Shown: piece after piece, positions 8,202-18,172 of the stretch
Layout of the letters: every line of letters begins with the position of its first letter
Position numbering within the stretch: the stretch's first letter is position 1
NCBI RefSeq assembly: GCF_900302505.1
Contig: NZ_OMOJ01000001.1
Coordinates: forward strand, 744,001-808,000
Length of the DNA stretch: 64,000 bases
Reading direction: 5' to 3'
From: Pseudoprimorskyibacter insulae
GTDB taxonomy: Bacteria; Pseudomonadota; Alphaproteobacteria; Rhodobacterales; Rhodobacteraceae
Notes under the pieces: model-generated
What the model saw: the letters and a program-made list of their open reading frames with translations, nothing else
The model's database searches: none
Told to the model about the DNA's origin: nothing
Position numbers and translations under genes: made by a program

Positions 8202-8951
8202 CTACATCGCCGCTTGTTCATAGGTCAGGCTGGCCCCGATCAGTTCCTGCGCGTAGGGGGCCTTGGCGGTTCCGTCCAAGATCGCATCGCGCGGCAGAAC
8301 CTCGACAATGTCGCCGGTCTTCATCACCGCAAAGCGGTCGCACATATGGTCGATCACTGCCAGATCATGGCTAACCATCAGATAGGTAAACCCCTTTTCG
8401 TCGCGCAGCCGTTGCAGCAGGTTCAGGATTTCGGCCTGAACCGACACATCCAGCGCCGATGTGGGTTCGTCCAGAAACAACACATCCGGCTCAAGGATCA
8501 GGGCGCGGGCAATGGCGACGCGCTGCCGCTGACCGCCTGACAGTTGGTGCGGGTAGCGGTCCAGAAATTCGACCGGCAGGCCCACATCAATCAGCGCTTG
8601 GCGCATGCGGGCCTCTTGTTCGCCGATGCCGTGAATGCGCAGCGGTTCGGCCAGAACGGTGCGCACCGAATGGCGCGGGTGCAGCGACCCGTAGGGATCT
8701 TGAAACACCATTTGCAGCACGCGGCACCGCTCCATCGGGTCCATCGACCGCACGCTTTGCCCGCCAATCAGCACATCACCCGTCCAGCCTTTGTACAGCA
8801 TCGAGGCGCAGCGCAGGATCGTCGATTTGCCCGACCCGGATTCCCCCACCAGCCCAAAGCATTCGCCCGAGGCGACGCTCAGGCTGACATCGTTCAGAAC
8901 GGTCGTGCCGCCAAAGCGGATTGTCATGTCTTGGATGACGACGGGCTTCAT
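8202..8951 (-). CDS. Peptide-type ABC transporter ATPase (DppF-like)
   Basis: A 249-residue ABC ATPase. Walker A is GLVGESGSGKST, the signature LSGGQRQRVAIARAL and Walker B DVLFLDEPTSALD. The HxxP-type oligopeptide C-terminal extension is short (AKAPYAQELIGASL). It is the last gene of the four-gene operon and overlaps the preceding ATPase by ATGA. It forms the energising pair with the next ATPase for the importer whose binding protein lies at 6454-8046. Confidence 0.92.
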   Translation of the reverse strand: MKPVVIQDMTIRFGGTTVLNDVSLSVASGECFGLVGESGSGKSTILRCASMLYKGWTGDVLIGGQSVRSMDPMERCRVLQMVFQDPYGSLHPRHSVRTVLAEPLRIHGIGEQEARMRQALIDVGLPVEFLDRYPHQLSGGQRQRVAIARALILEPDVLFLDEPTSALDVSVQAEILNLLQRLRDEKGFTYLMVSHDLAVIDHMCDRFAVMKTGDIVEVLPRDAILDGTAKAPYAQELIGASLTYEQAAM

Positions 8952-9796
8952 AGCGCGGCTCCTTGCGGCTGGGTCCAGGATGGGTCGCGGGCCAGAACGG
9001 GCAGGGGTTGGCGCGATCCGCCGATGCGTGGCTGGGCGGCCAACAGACCACGCGTGTAGGGGTGTTGGGCCTTGTCCAGATCGGCGGCGTTCAGCGCCTC
9101 GACCACGCGGCCTGCATACATGATCAGAACCCGGTCACAGAAATTGCGCACCAAGTTCAGATCGTGTGAAATCATGATCAGGCCAATGCCCTGTTCGCGC
9201 ACCAGATCGTCAAGAATTTTAAGGACTTGTAGGCGAACCGTGACATCCAGCGCCGATGTTGGCTCATCCGCGATCACCAAATCGGGCGAGGTCAGCAACA
9301 TCATGGCAATCATGATCCGCTGGCCCATCCCGCCCGAGACTTCGTGGGGATACAGGTCATATACGCGCTCGGGTTCACGGATCTGAACGGCGTCCAGCAT
9401 AGCAATGGCTTTGGCGCGGGCCTCGGCCTTGGATGCGCGGACATGGGTGCGATACGCCTCGGCCACCTGATCGCCACAGCGCCGGATGGGGTTGAGCGAA
9501 AACTTCGGGTCTTGCAGGATCATCGACATCCGCGCCCCGCGCACCGCAAGCATTTTCCGTTCGGATGCGCCTAGTAGGTCCACGTCCTCGAACTGCATCC
9601 GGTCTGCGGTCACGCGGGCCGAGGGCAAAAGCCGCATCAAGGCGCGGCCCACCGTCGATTTGCCCGACCCGCTTTCGCCAACAATGCCCAGCCGTTCGCG
9701 GCCAAGCTGAAAGCTGACGTCTTGCACCGACGGGGCAGGGGCGCCGCCATAATGCACGGTCAGGTTTTGAACGTCCAAGATTGGGGATTGGTTCAT
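8948..9796 (-). CDS. Peptide-type ABC transporter ATPase (DppD-like)
   Basis: A 282-residue ABC ATPase. Walker A is GIVGESGSGKST, Walker B LVIADEPTSALD, and the C-terminal oligopeptide-transporter segment includes AQHPYTRGLLAAQPRIGG. The signature loop reads EVSGGMGQRIMIAMML, with M in place of the usual Q/R after SGG, a common variant in DppD-type subunits. The stop overlaps the next gene start by ATGA. Confidence 0.92.
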   Translation of the reverse strand: MNQSPILDVQNLTVHYGGAPAPSVQDVSFQLGRERLGIVGESGSGKSTVGRALMRLLPSARVTADRMQFEDVDLLGASERKMLAVRGARMSMILQDPKFSLNPIRRCGDQVAEAYRTHVRASKAEARAKAIAMLDAVQIREPERVYDLYPHEVSGGMGQRIMIAMMLLTSPDLVIADEPTSALDVTVRLQVLKILDDLVREQGIGLIMISHDLNLVRNFCDRVLIMYAGRVVEALNAADLDKAQHPYTRGLLAAQPRIGGSRQPLPVLARDPSWTQPQGAAL

Positions 9797-9800
9797 TGCC

Positions 9801-10700
9801 TTACCTCCGGTTCATTTGTTTGGGGTCCAGCGCATCGCGAAGACCGTCGCCCAGCAGATTGAAGGCCAGACTGACGCATAGAATGGCGAGGCCGGGGAAG
9901 GTGACCAGCCACCAGCTGTCGATCATGTATCGGCGGCCCGTGGCGATCATCGCGCCCCATTCGGGCATCGGCGGCTGCGCGCCCAGCCCCAGAAAGCCAA
10001 GCCCGGCGGCGGTCAGGATCACGGTCGCCATGTTCAGCGTCAGACGGATCAGAACCGAAGGCAGGCACATCGGCACAATAGACCGCCAGATGATCCGCGC
10101 GGGGCTGGCCCCTTGCAGACGTGCGGCGGCGATGTAATCGGCGCTGCGGAAGGTCATCGTCTCGGCCCGTGCAAGGCGGGCGATGGGCGGCCAAGCGGTC
10201 AGCGAAATCGCGATGATGGCGTTGTTCAGGCTTGGCCCAAGCGCGGCGACGAAGGCAAGGCTTAGGATAAGCGACGGAAACGACAGGAAAATGTCGGTAA
10301 TCCGCATCAGGATCATATCAACCCGGCCACCGAAATACCCGGCGACCGTTCCAACGAACAGGCCGATTGGCCCCACGACGATCGTTACAAGGAAGATGAT
10401 CGTCAGGGTGATCCGCGCCCCATAAACCAGACGGCTAAAGATATCGCGGCCCAGCTCATCCGTGCCGAACAGATGCCCCATGGACGGCGGTTGTAGGGTG
10501 TTCTGCAAATCCTGCGCATAGGGCGAGTGCGGCGCTAGGATTGGCGCGGTCAAGGCCACAAGGATCAACAGCGCCAGCACCACCAGCCCAAAGGCCGAGG
10601 TTGGTTTGCGGGCCAGATAGGTGACGATGTTCAGGCTGGCCTGCATCCATTGCGGGCGGGTGCGCCCCGTCTGAGACGAAAGAGATTGGCTCTGGTCCAT
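9801..10700 (-). CDS. Peptide-type ABC transporter permease (DppC-like)
   Basis: A 299-residue inner-membrane permease starting at the ATG at 10700, two bases after the upstream permease stop; the longer frame to 10961 lies inside that permease. A cytoplasmic N-terminus leads to a first membrane segment (FGLVVLALLILVALTAPILA). Then come the DppC hallmark HLFGTDELGRDIFSRLVYGA and the ATPase-contacting EAA loop with ARAETMTFRSADYIAAARLQ. Six membrane segments are expected. Confidence 0.92.
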   Translation of the reverse strand: MDQSQSLSSQTGRTRPQWMQASLNIVTYLARKPTSAFGLVVLALLILVALTAPILAPHSPYAQDLQNTLQPPSMGHLFGTDELGRDIFSRLVYGARITLTIIFLVTIVVGPIGLFVGTVAGYFGGRVDMILMRITDIFLSFPSLILSLAFVAALGPSLNNAIIAISLTAWPPIARLARAETMTFRSADYIAAARLQGASPARIIWRSIVPMCLPSVLIRLTLNMATVILTAAGLGFLGLGAQPPMPEWGAMIATGRRYMIDSWWLVTFPGLAILCVSLAFNLLGDGLRDALDPKQMNRR

Positions 10701-10702
10701 GG

Positions 10703-11725
10703 TCAACGGGTCCTTGGGTCGAATACGCGGTAAAGCAGGTCTGACAGCAGGTTCAGCCCGACAAAGATCAGCCCGACGATCAGCACGCAGGTCATCACGG
10801 CATTCATGTCGCCGATCAGCAGGTTCGAGGTCAGGTATTGGCCAAATCCGGGCCATGCAAAGACGGTCTCGATCAAGACCGCGCCTTCCAGCAATGCGCC
10901 ATAGGCCAGCGCGACGATGGTCACCAATTGCACGCGAATATTGCCAAAGGCATGGCCCCAAACAGTGCGGCGGCGGCTAAGGCCCTTGACGCGGGCGGTG
11001 GTGATATATTCCTGATTTAGCTGGTCGAGCATGAAGCTGCGCGTCATGCGGGTGATATACGCGGAAGAGCTATAGCCCAGCAGCGAGGCAGGCAGCACGA
11101 TATGGTTGATGGCACTGCGGAACACTTCCCATTCGCCAGCCAAGGCGCTGTCGATCAACAGGAAATTCGTCCGTTCCGGCACTAGGCCGATGTAGAACTG
11201 GCTCATCCTGCCAGAGCCGCCGACCCAGCCCAGCCCGGCGTAGAACATCAAAAGGCCAATCATCCCGGTCCAGAAAATCGGCATGGAATGGCCCATCAGG
11301 CTAAAGACACGGATGATGTGATCGGCCAGCTTATCCTTGTTGACCGCCGCCAGAACGCCCAAGGGCACGCCGATGCCCGCGCCAAAGATGATGGCGAAGG
11401 TGGCCAGTTCAATGGTGGCGGGCAGCACATGCAGGATGTCCTGCAACACCGGCTGGCCAGTGCGGATCGAGGTGCCGAAATCCAGCCGCAGAACGTCCCA
11501 CAGATAGATGAAGAACTGTTCCCACATGGGGCGGTCCAGCCCAAGCTGACGATAGACCGTCTCATAGACTTCTTTTGTGGCCTCTTCGCCAACCATGGCG
11601 CGGACCGGGTCAACCGGCATCATGCGGCCAATGACAAACGTCAGGATCAGCAAGCCGAACAGCGTGACAAGAATAGATCCAAGTTGCCCCAAACTTGCGG
11701 ACACTCGGGGGGGTAATCGTTTCAT
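10703..11725 (-). CDS. Peptide-type ABC transporter permease (DppB-like)
   Basis: A 340-residue permease. I choose ATG 11725 because AGGAGG lies 9 bases upstream; the ATG at 11743 would overlap that site. The N-terminal segment (GSILVTLFGLLILTFVIGRM) and MPVDPVRAMVGEEAT are typical of DppB, as is the EAA loop TRSFMLDQLNQEYITTARVK. It is the first gene of the operon; its promoter region holds the GntR-like sites at 11781-11803 and is shared with the divergent cupin gene. Confidence 0.92.
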   Translation of the reverse strand: MKRLPPRVSASLGQLGSILVTLFGLLILTFVIGRMMPVDPVRAMVGEEATKEVYETVYRQLGLDRPMWEQFFIYLWDVLRLDFGTSIRTGQPVLQDILHVLPATIELATFAIIFGAGIGVPLGVLAAVNKDKLADHIIRVFSLMGHSMPIFWTGMIGLLMFYAGLGWVGGSGRMSQFYIGLVPERTNFLLIDSALAGEWEVFRSAINHIVLPASLLGYSSSAYITRMTRSFMLDQLNQEYITTARVKGLSRRRTVWGHAFGNIRVQLVTIVALAYGALLEGAVLIETVFAWPGFGQYLTSNLLIGDMNAVMTCVLIVGLIFVGLNLLSDLLYRVFDPRTR

Positions 11726-11780
11726 GCCAGCTTGCCTCCTCATTCTGGCCGGACGGAACAGGTTGCGCGACCTGTATGAT

Positions 11781-11803
11781 ATGTTGTACTACTTGTTATA
11801 CAG
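11781..11803. promoter_or_regulatory. Candidate GntR operators 3 and 4
   Basis: Two adjacent imperfect copies of the 5-1-5 motif, ATGTTGTACTA (11781-11791) and TTGTTATACAG (11793-11803), lie in the promoter region between the ABC operon and the cupin gene. The second has the exact TACAG half-site of the copies at 5060 and 5178, which supports one regulon. Confidence 0.5.
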
Positions 11804-11899
11804 AAATGGTATCTGTCAAGTCAGCATCGGCAAAACGGGCCATTTTTCATCAAATTTCAGGGCAAAAGGGTAAGCGCCCGCCCAATGCAGGAGATCGCA

Positions 11900-12217
11900 A
11901 TGCAGCAAACTGAGTTCCCAGAGGTCGCCAGCGGCGAAGGTGTCACGCGTCAGGTTTTGGCAGATTCTGCCGAATTGATGGTGGTGGCCTTCCGGTTTCA
12001 AAAGGGCGGGCAAGGCAGCCTGCACAGCCACCCGCATGTGCAATCGACCTATGTTCACAGCGGCAAATTCCGCTTTTATCTCAATGGCACCAGTTTCGAG
12101 GTTGCGGCGGGCGATAGTTTCGTGATCCCGTCGGGGGCGGAACATGGCTGCGATTGCCTAGAGGCCGGGCAGCTGATTGATTGCTTTACCCCGCGCCGGG
12201 ATGACTTTCTGCCCTAG
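11900..12217 (+). CDS. Small cupin-domain protein
   Basis: A 105-residue single-domain cupin starting at ATG 11900, six bases after AGGAG; the ATG at 11885 would swallow that site. Cupin motif 1 contains a histidine cluster ([18 protein letters not shown]42/H44/H46) and motif 2 the later histidine ([12 protein letters not shown]82), enough to bind a divalent metal. Small cupins beside sugar-acid pathways act as isomerases, lyases or sensors; no specific reaction can be assigned. It is divergent from the ABC operon and shares its promoter region. Confidence 0.85.
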   Translation: MQQTEFPEVASGEGVTRQVLADSAELMVVAFRFQKGGQGSLHSHPHVQSTYVHSGKFRFYLNGTSFEVAAGDSFVIPSGAEHGCDCLEAGQLIDCFTPRRDDFLP

Positions 12218-12259
12218 GTCTGCCCAAAAATCTGGCAGACCTGCACGGATTGAGTGCAG
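12216..12259 (+). terminator. Tandem hairpins after the cupin gene
   Basis: Two hairpins in a row. The first has 9-bp arms AGGTCTGCC / GGCAGACCT (12216-12224 and 12234-12242), starting in the cupin stop codon. The second is CTGCAC / GTGCAG (12241-12246 and 12254-12259). No T-run follows, so termination is probable but not certain. Confidence 0.5.
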
Positions 12260-12344
12260 AATCCTTTGCGTTGCGGGGCCACTGGTTTACAGGCGGAGTG
12301 AATTCCGGCTGAAACAATTTAAAGACGCGGCGCGAAGGAAGACC

Positions 12345-15300
12345 ATGGCGATCACGGCGAGCATTCATCACCTGACCCACTATAAATATGACCGTCCGGT
12401 CACGTTGGGGCCTCAGATCATCCGGTTGCGCCCCGCGCCACATTCGCGCACGCGGGTTATTTCGCATTCGCTCAAGGTCAGCCCCGGCGGGCATTTCGTC
12501 AACCATCAGCAAGACCCCTATGGCAACTGGCTGGCGCGCTTCGTCTTTCCCGAACCGGTGACCGAGTTGAAGATCGAAGTGGATCTTGTGGCGGATATGA
12601 CCGTCTACAACCCGTTCGATTTCTTTGTCGATGATCGGGCCAAGGCCTTCCCCTTCGACTATGGGCTTGATTTCGAAGAAGACCTCAGCATCTACCGCAC
12701 CCCGGATGAGGCCGGGCCGCTGTTGGAAGAACTGTTGCGCGGGGTCGCTAAAAAGGCCGAAAGCACGGTCGATTTCCTTGTCGATCTGAACATGAAACTG
12801 CAACAGCGGATCGGCTATGTGATCCGGTTGGAACCGGGGGTGCAAACGCCCGAGGAAACGCTGCACATCGGCAAGGGCTCGTGCCGCGATACATCGTGGC
12901 TGCTGGTGCAGGTCTTGCGGCACTTGGGCTTTGCGGCGCGGTTCGTGTCTGGCTATCTGATCCAGTTGAAGCCTGATCTGGTCTCGCTTGATGGTCCGGC
13001 GGGCACCGATCACGATTTCACCGACCTGCACGCTTGGTGCGAGGTGTTTCTGCCCGGTGCGGGGTGGATCGGGCTTGATCCGACATCTGGGCTGTTGACG
13101 GGCGAAAGCCATATTCCGCTGGCCGCAACGCCGCATTACCGCAACGCCGCGCCGATTGTCGGCGGGTACAATGGCCACCCGGACACCAAGATCGACTTTG
13201 ACTTTGCGATGACCGTGTCGCGGATTGCCGAACATCCGCGCATCACCAAACCCTTCTCGGATGAGGCATGGGATGCGCTGGATGCGCTTGGCCGCAAGGT
13301 CGATGAGGCGCTGACCGAACAGGATATGCGCCTGACCATGGGCGGCGAGCCGACCTTCGTGTCGATCGACGATTTCCAGTCTGACGAATGGAACACCGCC
13401 GCCGTTGGCCCCACCAAGCGCGACCGCGCCGATGTGCTGATCCGCAAGCTGCGCAACCAATTCGCGCCGGGCGGGTTCCTGCATTACGGGCAGGGCAAGT
13501 GGTATCCGGGCGAGACGCTACCGCGCTGGACCTTCTCGCTCTATTGGCGGCGCGATGGGAAACCGGTTTGGAAGAACGCCGAACTGGTCGCGCGTGAGGA
13601 CAACAAAGGCACTGTCACGGCCGATGATGCCGGCAAATATATGCAGACCTTTGCCCGCAATCTGGGCGTAGGCGGCGAATTCGTGCATGATGCTTATGAA
13701 GATCCGGTCGAATGGATCCTCAAAGAGGCCGATTTGCCCGCCAACGTCACCCCCGAGGACAATCGCCTGAAAGACCCCGAGGCGCGGGCGCGGATCGCCC
13801 GTGTGTTCAACCGGGGCCTTGACACGGCTGCGGGATTCATCCTGCCGCTCCAGCGCTGGCAGTCGAAGGCGTCAAGCGGATGGCGGTCGGAAAAATGGCG
13901 CACGCGGCGCGGGCATATTTTCTTGGTTCCGGGCGATAGCCCTGTTGGTTTCCGCCTGCCGCTTGGGTCGCTGCCCCATATTCCTGCCTCGTCCTACCCG
14001 TATCTGTACCCCGCCGATCCTTCGATCCCGCGCGCGGTCATGCCGGATTTTCACGCTGAAAACGAAAAGCGCCGTCTGGCGATCTTGGCTGAGTTGGAAC
14101 GTATCGCCGCCGAAGAGGCCGCAACCTTGCCCGAGGTGACTCCGGGCCATACGCAACCCGCCGAGGAAAAGGGCGAACAGGTGCGCCGCCAACGCGTGAT
14201 GGAGCAGGGCGTCGACCCCGCAGGCGGGCAAGTGCGCACCGCCATCGCGATGGAGCCGCGCGACGGCCATCTGTGCCTGTTCATGCCGCCGACCGAAACG
14301 CTTGAAGATTACCTGGAACTTCTGGCCGTGGCCGAGGCCAGCGCCGAGGAACTGGGCCTGCCGATCCATATCGAGGGGTATTCCCCACCGCAGGACTGGC
14401 GCTTGAACGTCATCAAGGTTGCGCCCGATCCCGGTGTGATCGAGGTGAACATTCATCCCGCGTCGAACTGGGATGAGTGCGTCGAGATCACCAAAGGCGT
14501 CTACGAGGCCGCGCGGGAAACGCGCCTTGGGGCCGATAAGTTCATGATCGACGGGCGCCACACCGGCACCGGCGGTGGCAACCACGTGGTTGTTGGGGGC
14601 CTCACGCCCGATGACAGCCCGTTCTTGCGCCGCCCCGATCTGCTCAAGTCGATCATCCTGCATTGGCAGCGGCATCCGTCGATGTCTTACCTGTTCTCGG
14701 GCCTGTTCATCGGTCCCACCTCGCAGGCCCCGCGCATCGACGAGGCGCGACATGACACGCTTTATGAGCTGGAAATTGCGCTATCCCAAATCCCCAGCCC
14801 CGAGGAGGGCACACCGCCCCAGCCATGGCTGACGGACCGTTTGCTCCGCAACATCCTGATTGATGTGACGGGCAACACCCACCGAGCGGAAATCTGCATT
14901 GACAAGATGTTCTCGCCCGATGGGCCGACCGGCCGTCTTGGGCTGGTCGAATTCCGCGGCTTTGAAATGCCGCCCGACGCCAAGATGAGCCTTGCTCAGC
15001 AGGTGCTGATCCGGGCGCTTCTGGCGCGGTTCTGGAAGTCGCCGCTGCAGGGCAAACCCGTGCGTTGGGGCACGACCCTGCATGACCGGTTCATGCTGCC
15101 CTATTTCGTCTGGCAGGACTTCATGGATGTGCTGCGCGATCTTGGGGACCACGGCTTTGCCTTCCGCCCAGACTGGTACGAGGCGCAGAAAGAGTTCCGC
15201 TTCCCCTTCGCGGGCGAGGTTGAATATGACGGCGTGCATCTGGAACTGCGCCAAGCTTTGGAGCCGTGGCATGTGATGGGCGAACGCGGCGCAATCGGTG

Positions 15301-15749
15301 GAACCGTTCGCCATACCGATAGTTCTGTTGAACGGCTGCAAGTGCAGCTGACCGCAACAGAGCCGGAGCGTTTCATCGTGACATGTAATCAACGGCCTGT
15401 CCCATTGGCCAAAACGGGGGAATCCGGCGTCCGGGTGGGCGGCGTGCGCTTCAAGGCGTGGCAACCAGCCGAGGCGCTGCATCCGGTGCTGCCCGTGAAC
15501 GCTCCGCTGACCTTTGACATCTTCGACACATGGTCGGGGCGGGCGCTGGGGGGCTGCACCTATCACGTCGCGCATCCCGGCGGGCGCAGCTATGATACCT
15601 TCCCGGTCAACACCAACGAAGCCGACGCTCGCCGTCTGGCGCGGTTCGAAAAGCAGGGCCACACGGCCGGCAGCTACTGGCCAGCACCGGAACAAACGCA
15701 TCCTGAATTCCCGATGACCCTTGACCTGCGACGCGCGCAGGGGATTTGA
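12345..15749 (+). CDS. Transglutaminase-like + DUF2126 predicted amidoligase
   Basis: A 1134-residue two-part protein starting at ATG 12345 after GAAGGAAG; the open frame extends further upstream without a better start. The N-terminal third is a bacterial transglutaminase-like protease fold: an Ig-like N domain ([20 protein letters not shown]), then catalytic Cys180 ([10 protein letters not shown]), His229 (DLHAWCEV) and Asp245 (GLDPTSG). The remaining two thirds match DUF2126 ([37 protein letters not shown]), predicted to be an amidoligase. It is first in a cluster with an ATP-grasp/alpha-E protein and a second transglutaminase. Such clusters are predicted to build or modify peptides; the product is unknown. 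Confidence 0.88.
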   Translation: MAITASIHHLTHYKYDRPVTLGPQIIRLRPAPHSRTRVISHSLKVSPGGHFVNHQQDPYGNWLARFVFPEPVTELKIEVDLVADMTVYNPFDFFVDDRAKAFPFDYGLDFEEDLSIYRTPDEAGPLLEELLRGVAKKAESTVDFLVDLNMKLQQRIGYVIRLEPGVQTPEETLHIGKGSCRDTSWLLVQVLRHLGFAARFVSGYLIQLKPDLVSLDGPAGTDHDFTDLHAWCEVFLPGAGWIGLDPTSGLLTGESHIPLAATPHYRNAAPIVGGYNGHPDTKIDFDFAMTVSRIAEHPRITKPFSDEAWDALDALGRKVDEALTEQDMRLTMGGEPTFVSIDDFQSDEWNTAAVGPTKRDRADVLIRKLRNQFAPGGFLHYGQGKWYPGETLPRWTFSLYWRRDGKPVWKNAELVAREDNKGTVTADDAGKYMQTFARNLGVGGEFVHDAYEDPVEWILKEADLPANVTPEDNRLKDPEARARIARVFNRGLDTAAGFILPLQRWQSKASSGWRSEKWRTRRGHIFLVPGDSPVGFRLPLGSLPHIPASSYPYLYPADPSIPRAVMPDFHAENEKRRLAILAELERIAAEEAATLPEVTPGHTQPAEEKGEQVRRQRVMEQGVDPAGGQVRTAIAMEPRDGHLCLFMPPTETLEDYLELLAVAEASAEELGLPIHIEGYSPPQDWRLNVIKVAPDPGVIEVNIHPASNWDECVEITKGVYEAARETRLGADKFMIDGRHTGTGGGNHVVVGGLTPDDSPFLRRPDLLKSIILHWQRHPSMSYLFSGLFIGPTSQAPRIDEARHDTLYELEIALSQIPSPEEGTPPQPWLTDRLLRNILIDVTGNTHRAEICIDKMFSPDGPTGRLGLVEFRGFEMPPDAKMSLAQQVLIRALLARFWKSPLQGKPVRWGTTLHDRFMLPYFVWQDFMDVLRDLGDHGFAFRPDWYEAQKEFRFPFAGEVEYDGVHLELRQALEPWHVMGERGAIGGTVRHTDSSVERLQVQLTATEPERFIVTCNQRPVPLAKTGESGVRVGGVRFKAWQPAEALHPVLPVNAPLTFDIFDTWSGRALGGCTYHVAHPGGRSYDTFPVNTNEADARRLARFEKQGHTAGSYWPAPEQTHPEFPMTLDLRRAQGI

Positions 15750-15760
15750 TCCGTGGGGAC

Positions 15761-18166
15761 ATGTCTCAGAATGAACCGACCCCGCAGGACGACCCCGTCC
15801 TGACCTTGATTGATGGCTACGCCCCCCCAAAGGGCGTGGCCGATGAGCTTTTGCAGGCCAATGGTCAGCTGCGCCCGGTGTGGCAGGGGTTCTTGCAACA
15901 TCTGGCCGCGCAATCGCCCGAAGGTCGGGACGCAGCCTTTGCCCGAGGCGATCAATACCTGCATGACGAGGGCGTGTATTACCGCAAATATTCCGCTGAA
16001 GGCTCGGTCGAGCGGGATTGGCCCCTCAGCCATATCCCGGTGATCATCGGCGCGAATGACTGGGCCAACCTGACCGCAGGCATCGTCCAACGGGCCGAAT
16101 TGCTGGAAAAGGTCATGGCGGATCTTTACGGGCCTGCCACCTTGATCGAGCGGGGATTGTTGCCGCCCGAATTGGTCGCGCAAAATCCCGAATGGCTGCG
16201 CCCCTTGGTGGGGGTGACGCCACCATCGGGGCATCATCTGCATTTCATCGCGTTGGAATTGGGCCGGTCTCCGGATGGCAGCTGGTTCGTTCTGGGCGAC
16301 CGGACGCAGGCCCCATCCGGCGCGGGCTTTGCGCTTGAAAACCGGGTCGCGGCCACCCGCGTCTTCCGAGAGGCGTTGTCCGATGCCAATGTGCTGCGGC
16401 TGGCGGGATTTTTCCGGCATTTCCGCGATGCGCTGCTGGGGCTGCGCACCAATGGGCAAGGGCGCGTGGGCATTCTGACGCCGGGCCAGCATACGGACAC
16501 CTATTTCGAACACGCCTATATCGCCAGCTATCTGGGGTTCATGCTGCTGGAATGCGAAGACCTGTCGGTCATCGATGGGCAATTGCAGGTGCGTACCACC
16601 GACGGGTCGGAGCCGATCAGCGTGCTGTGGCGGCGTCTGGACAGCCGCTTTGCCGATCCGCTGGAACTGGATGAAACCTCGGCGCTGGGAACGCCCGGCA
16701 TGGTGTCGGCGCTGCGCACCGGGGCGTTGAACATGGTCAATTGCCTTGGCTCGGGCGTGCTGGAAACCCGCGCGATGTTGGCCTTTTTGCCCAAGATCTG
16801 CGAGGCGCTGATGGATGCGCCGCTGATCCTGCCCAATATCGCGACATGGTGGTGCGGGCAGACCAAGGAACAGGATTACGTTCGCAAGAATTTGGAGCGG
16901 ATGTTGATTGGCCCCGCGCTATCCACCCGGTTGCCCTTTGACATGGACACCGGCACTGTTCTGGGGGGGCGGGCGATGGACGATCAAACCGGGCCGGTCG
17001 ATGACTGGCTGTCGCGCAATGGTCCGCAGCTTGTCGGGCAAGAGGCCGTGTCGCTATCGACCACGCCCGCCATGGTCGATGGCCGCCTTGCGCCGCGCCC
17101 GATGGTGCTACGGGTCTATGCCGCCCGCACGCCGGATGGTTGGACGGTGATGCCCGGCGGCTATGCTCGCATCGGCGCGACCGAAGATCCAACGGCCTTG
17201 GCCATGCAGTCGGGCGGGTCGGTCGCGGATGTGTGGGTGGTGTCTGACAGGCCGGTCAAGATGGACACCCTCAATGCCCCGCCCACGGGCGCATTCGTTC
17301 GCCACCAACCGGGTGCCTTGCCTGCGCGGGCGGCGGACAATCTGTTCTGGCTGGGCCGGAATGTCGAACGCGCCGAGGCGGGCGTGCGCCTTGCCCGCGC
17401 CTTTCACCGGCGGTTGGATACGTTCGGGCCGGACGCGCTGCCACTGGTTGAAAGCCTGCGCCAGTATATGGAACCGCGCGGCCTGTCCCCCGATCAGGGC
17501 ATGCCCGACGGGTTGCTTGACCTGTTCGCGCTGGCCCGCGACAATGCCGGAAAGGTGCGTGACCGGTTTTCGCAAGATGGCTGGAACGCGCTGAAAGATC
17601 TGGAAAATACCGCCAAGGATTTCGCCACCCGTGTCCAGCCCGGCGATGATGCGGCATCTGCCATGGGGGTGTTGCTGCGTAAGATCGGCGGGTTCTCGGG
17701 CTTGGTGCATGAAAACATGTTCCGCTCGGACGGGTGGCGCTGCCTGACCATTGGCCGCGCCTTGGAACGGGCGCAGCAGATCACATCGCTGCTCGAGGTA
17801 TTCGCCGCCCCCGAAGCCCCCTATGGCGGCTATGATGTGGCGGTAGAGCTGGGCGATAGCGTCATGACCCATCGCCGCCGCTATTCGGTGGAAACCAACC
17901 GCAATACCGTGATCGACCTTATGGCGCTGGATTTGGACAACCCGCGATCTTTGGTGTTTCAGGTGCAGCGCATCCAAGATGAAGAGGCCAAGCTGGCAGG
18001 CGAGGACGCTCAGCGCCCGGCGGATGAGGCCGCACGACTGATCCTGCAACTACGCACCGATTTGGCCGTGGCCCAGCCACAAGACCTGACGGCGGATCGG
18101 TTTGCTGCGATCTTCCAATCCTTGATCCAGATCTCAGACGCGCTGACGCGCCGCTATTTCAGCTAG
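15761..18166 (+). CDS. Circularly permuted type 2 ATP-grasp + alpha-E domain protein
   Basis: An 801-residue protein starting at ATG 15761, 11 bases after the preceding stop; a TTG at 15746 overlapping that stop is also in frame. The N-terminal 470 or so residues are the circularly permuted ATP-grasp domain (YYRKYSAEGSVERDWPLSHI, GILTPGQHTDTYFEHAYIAS, RVYAARTPDGWTVMPGGYAR). The C-terminal 300 are the helical alpha-E domain (RAADNLFWLGRNVERAEAGV, ENMFRSDGWRCLTIGRALER). ATP-grasp enzymes of this type are predicted to form amide bonds. The fusion is the standard partner of the DUF2126/transglutaminase genes on either side. Confidence 0.9.
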   Translation: MSQNEPTPQDDPVLTLIDGYAPPKGVADELLQANGQLRPVWQGFLQHLAAQSPEGRDAAFARGDQYLHDEGVYYRKYSAEGSVERDWPLSHIPVIIGANDWANLTAGIVQRAELLEKVMADLYGPATLIERGLLPPELVAQNPEWLRPLVGVTPPSGHHLHFIALELGRSPDGSWFVLGDRTQAPSGAGFALENRVAATRVFREALSDANVLRLAGFFRHFRDALLGLRTNGQGRVGILTPGQHTDTYFEHAYIASYLGFMLLECEDLSVIDGQLQVRTTDGSEPISVLWRRLDSRFADPLELDETSALGTPGMVSALRTGALNMVNCLGSGVLETRAMLAFLPKICEALMDAPLILPNIATWWCGQTKEQDYVRKNLERMLIGPALSTRLPFDMDTGTVLGGRAMDDQTGPVDDWLSRNGPQLVGQEAVSLSTTPAMVDGRLAPRPMVLRVYAARTPDGWTVMPGGYARIGATEDPTALAMQSGGSVADVWVVSDRPVKMDTLNAPPTGAFVRHQPGALPARAADNLFWLGRNVERAEAGVRLARAFHRRLDTFGPDALPLVESLRQYMEPRGLSPDQGMPDGLLDLFALARDNAGKVRDRFSQDGWNALKDLENTAKDFATRVQPGDDAASAMGVLLRKIGGFSGLVHENMFRSDGWRCLTIGRALERAQQITSLLEVFAAPEAPYGGYDVAVELGDSVMTHRRRYSVETNRNTVIDLMALDLDNPRSLVFQVQRIQDEEAKLAGEDAQRPADEAARLILQLRTDLAVAQPQDLTADRFAAIFQSLIQISDALTRRYFS

Positions 18167-18172
18167 GGCGCC

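Noticed and set aside
9801-10961. 386-codon version of the DppC-like permease
   Set aside because: The first 87 codons lie in the upstream permease gene and are Arg-rich; ATG 10700 gives the normal length.
12177-12344. Upstream extension of the transglutaminase/DUF2126 frame
   Set aside because: It overlaps the cupin gene end and hairpins, while ATG 12345 has a ribosome site and the family-typical N-terminus.
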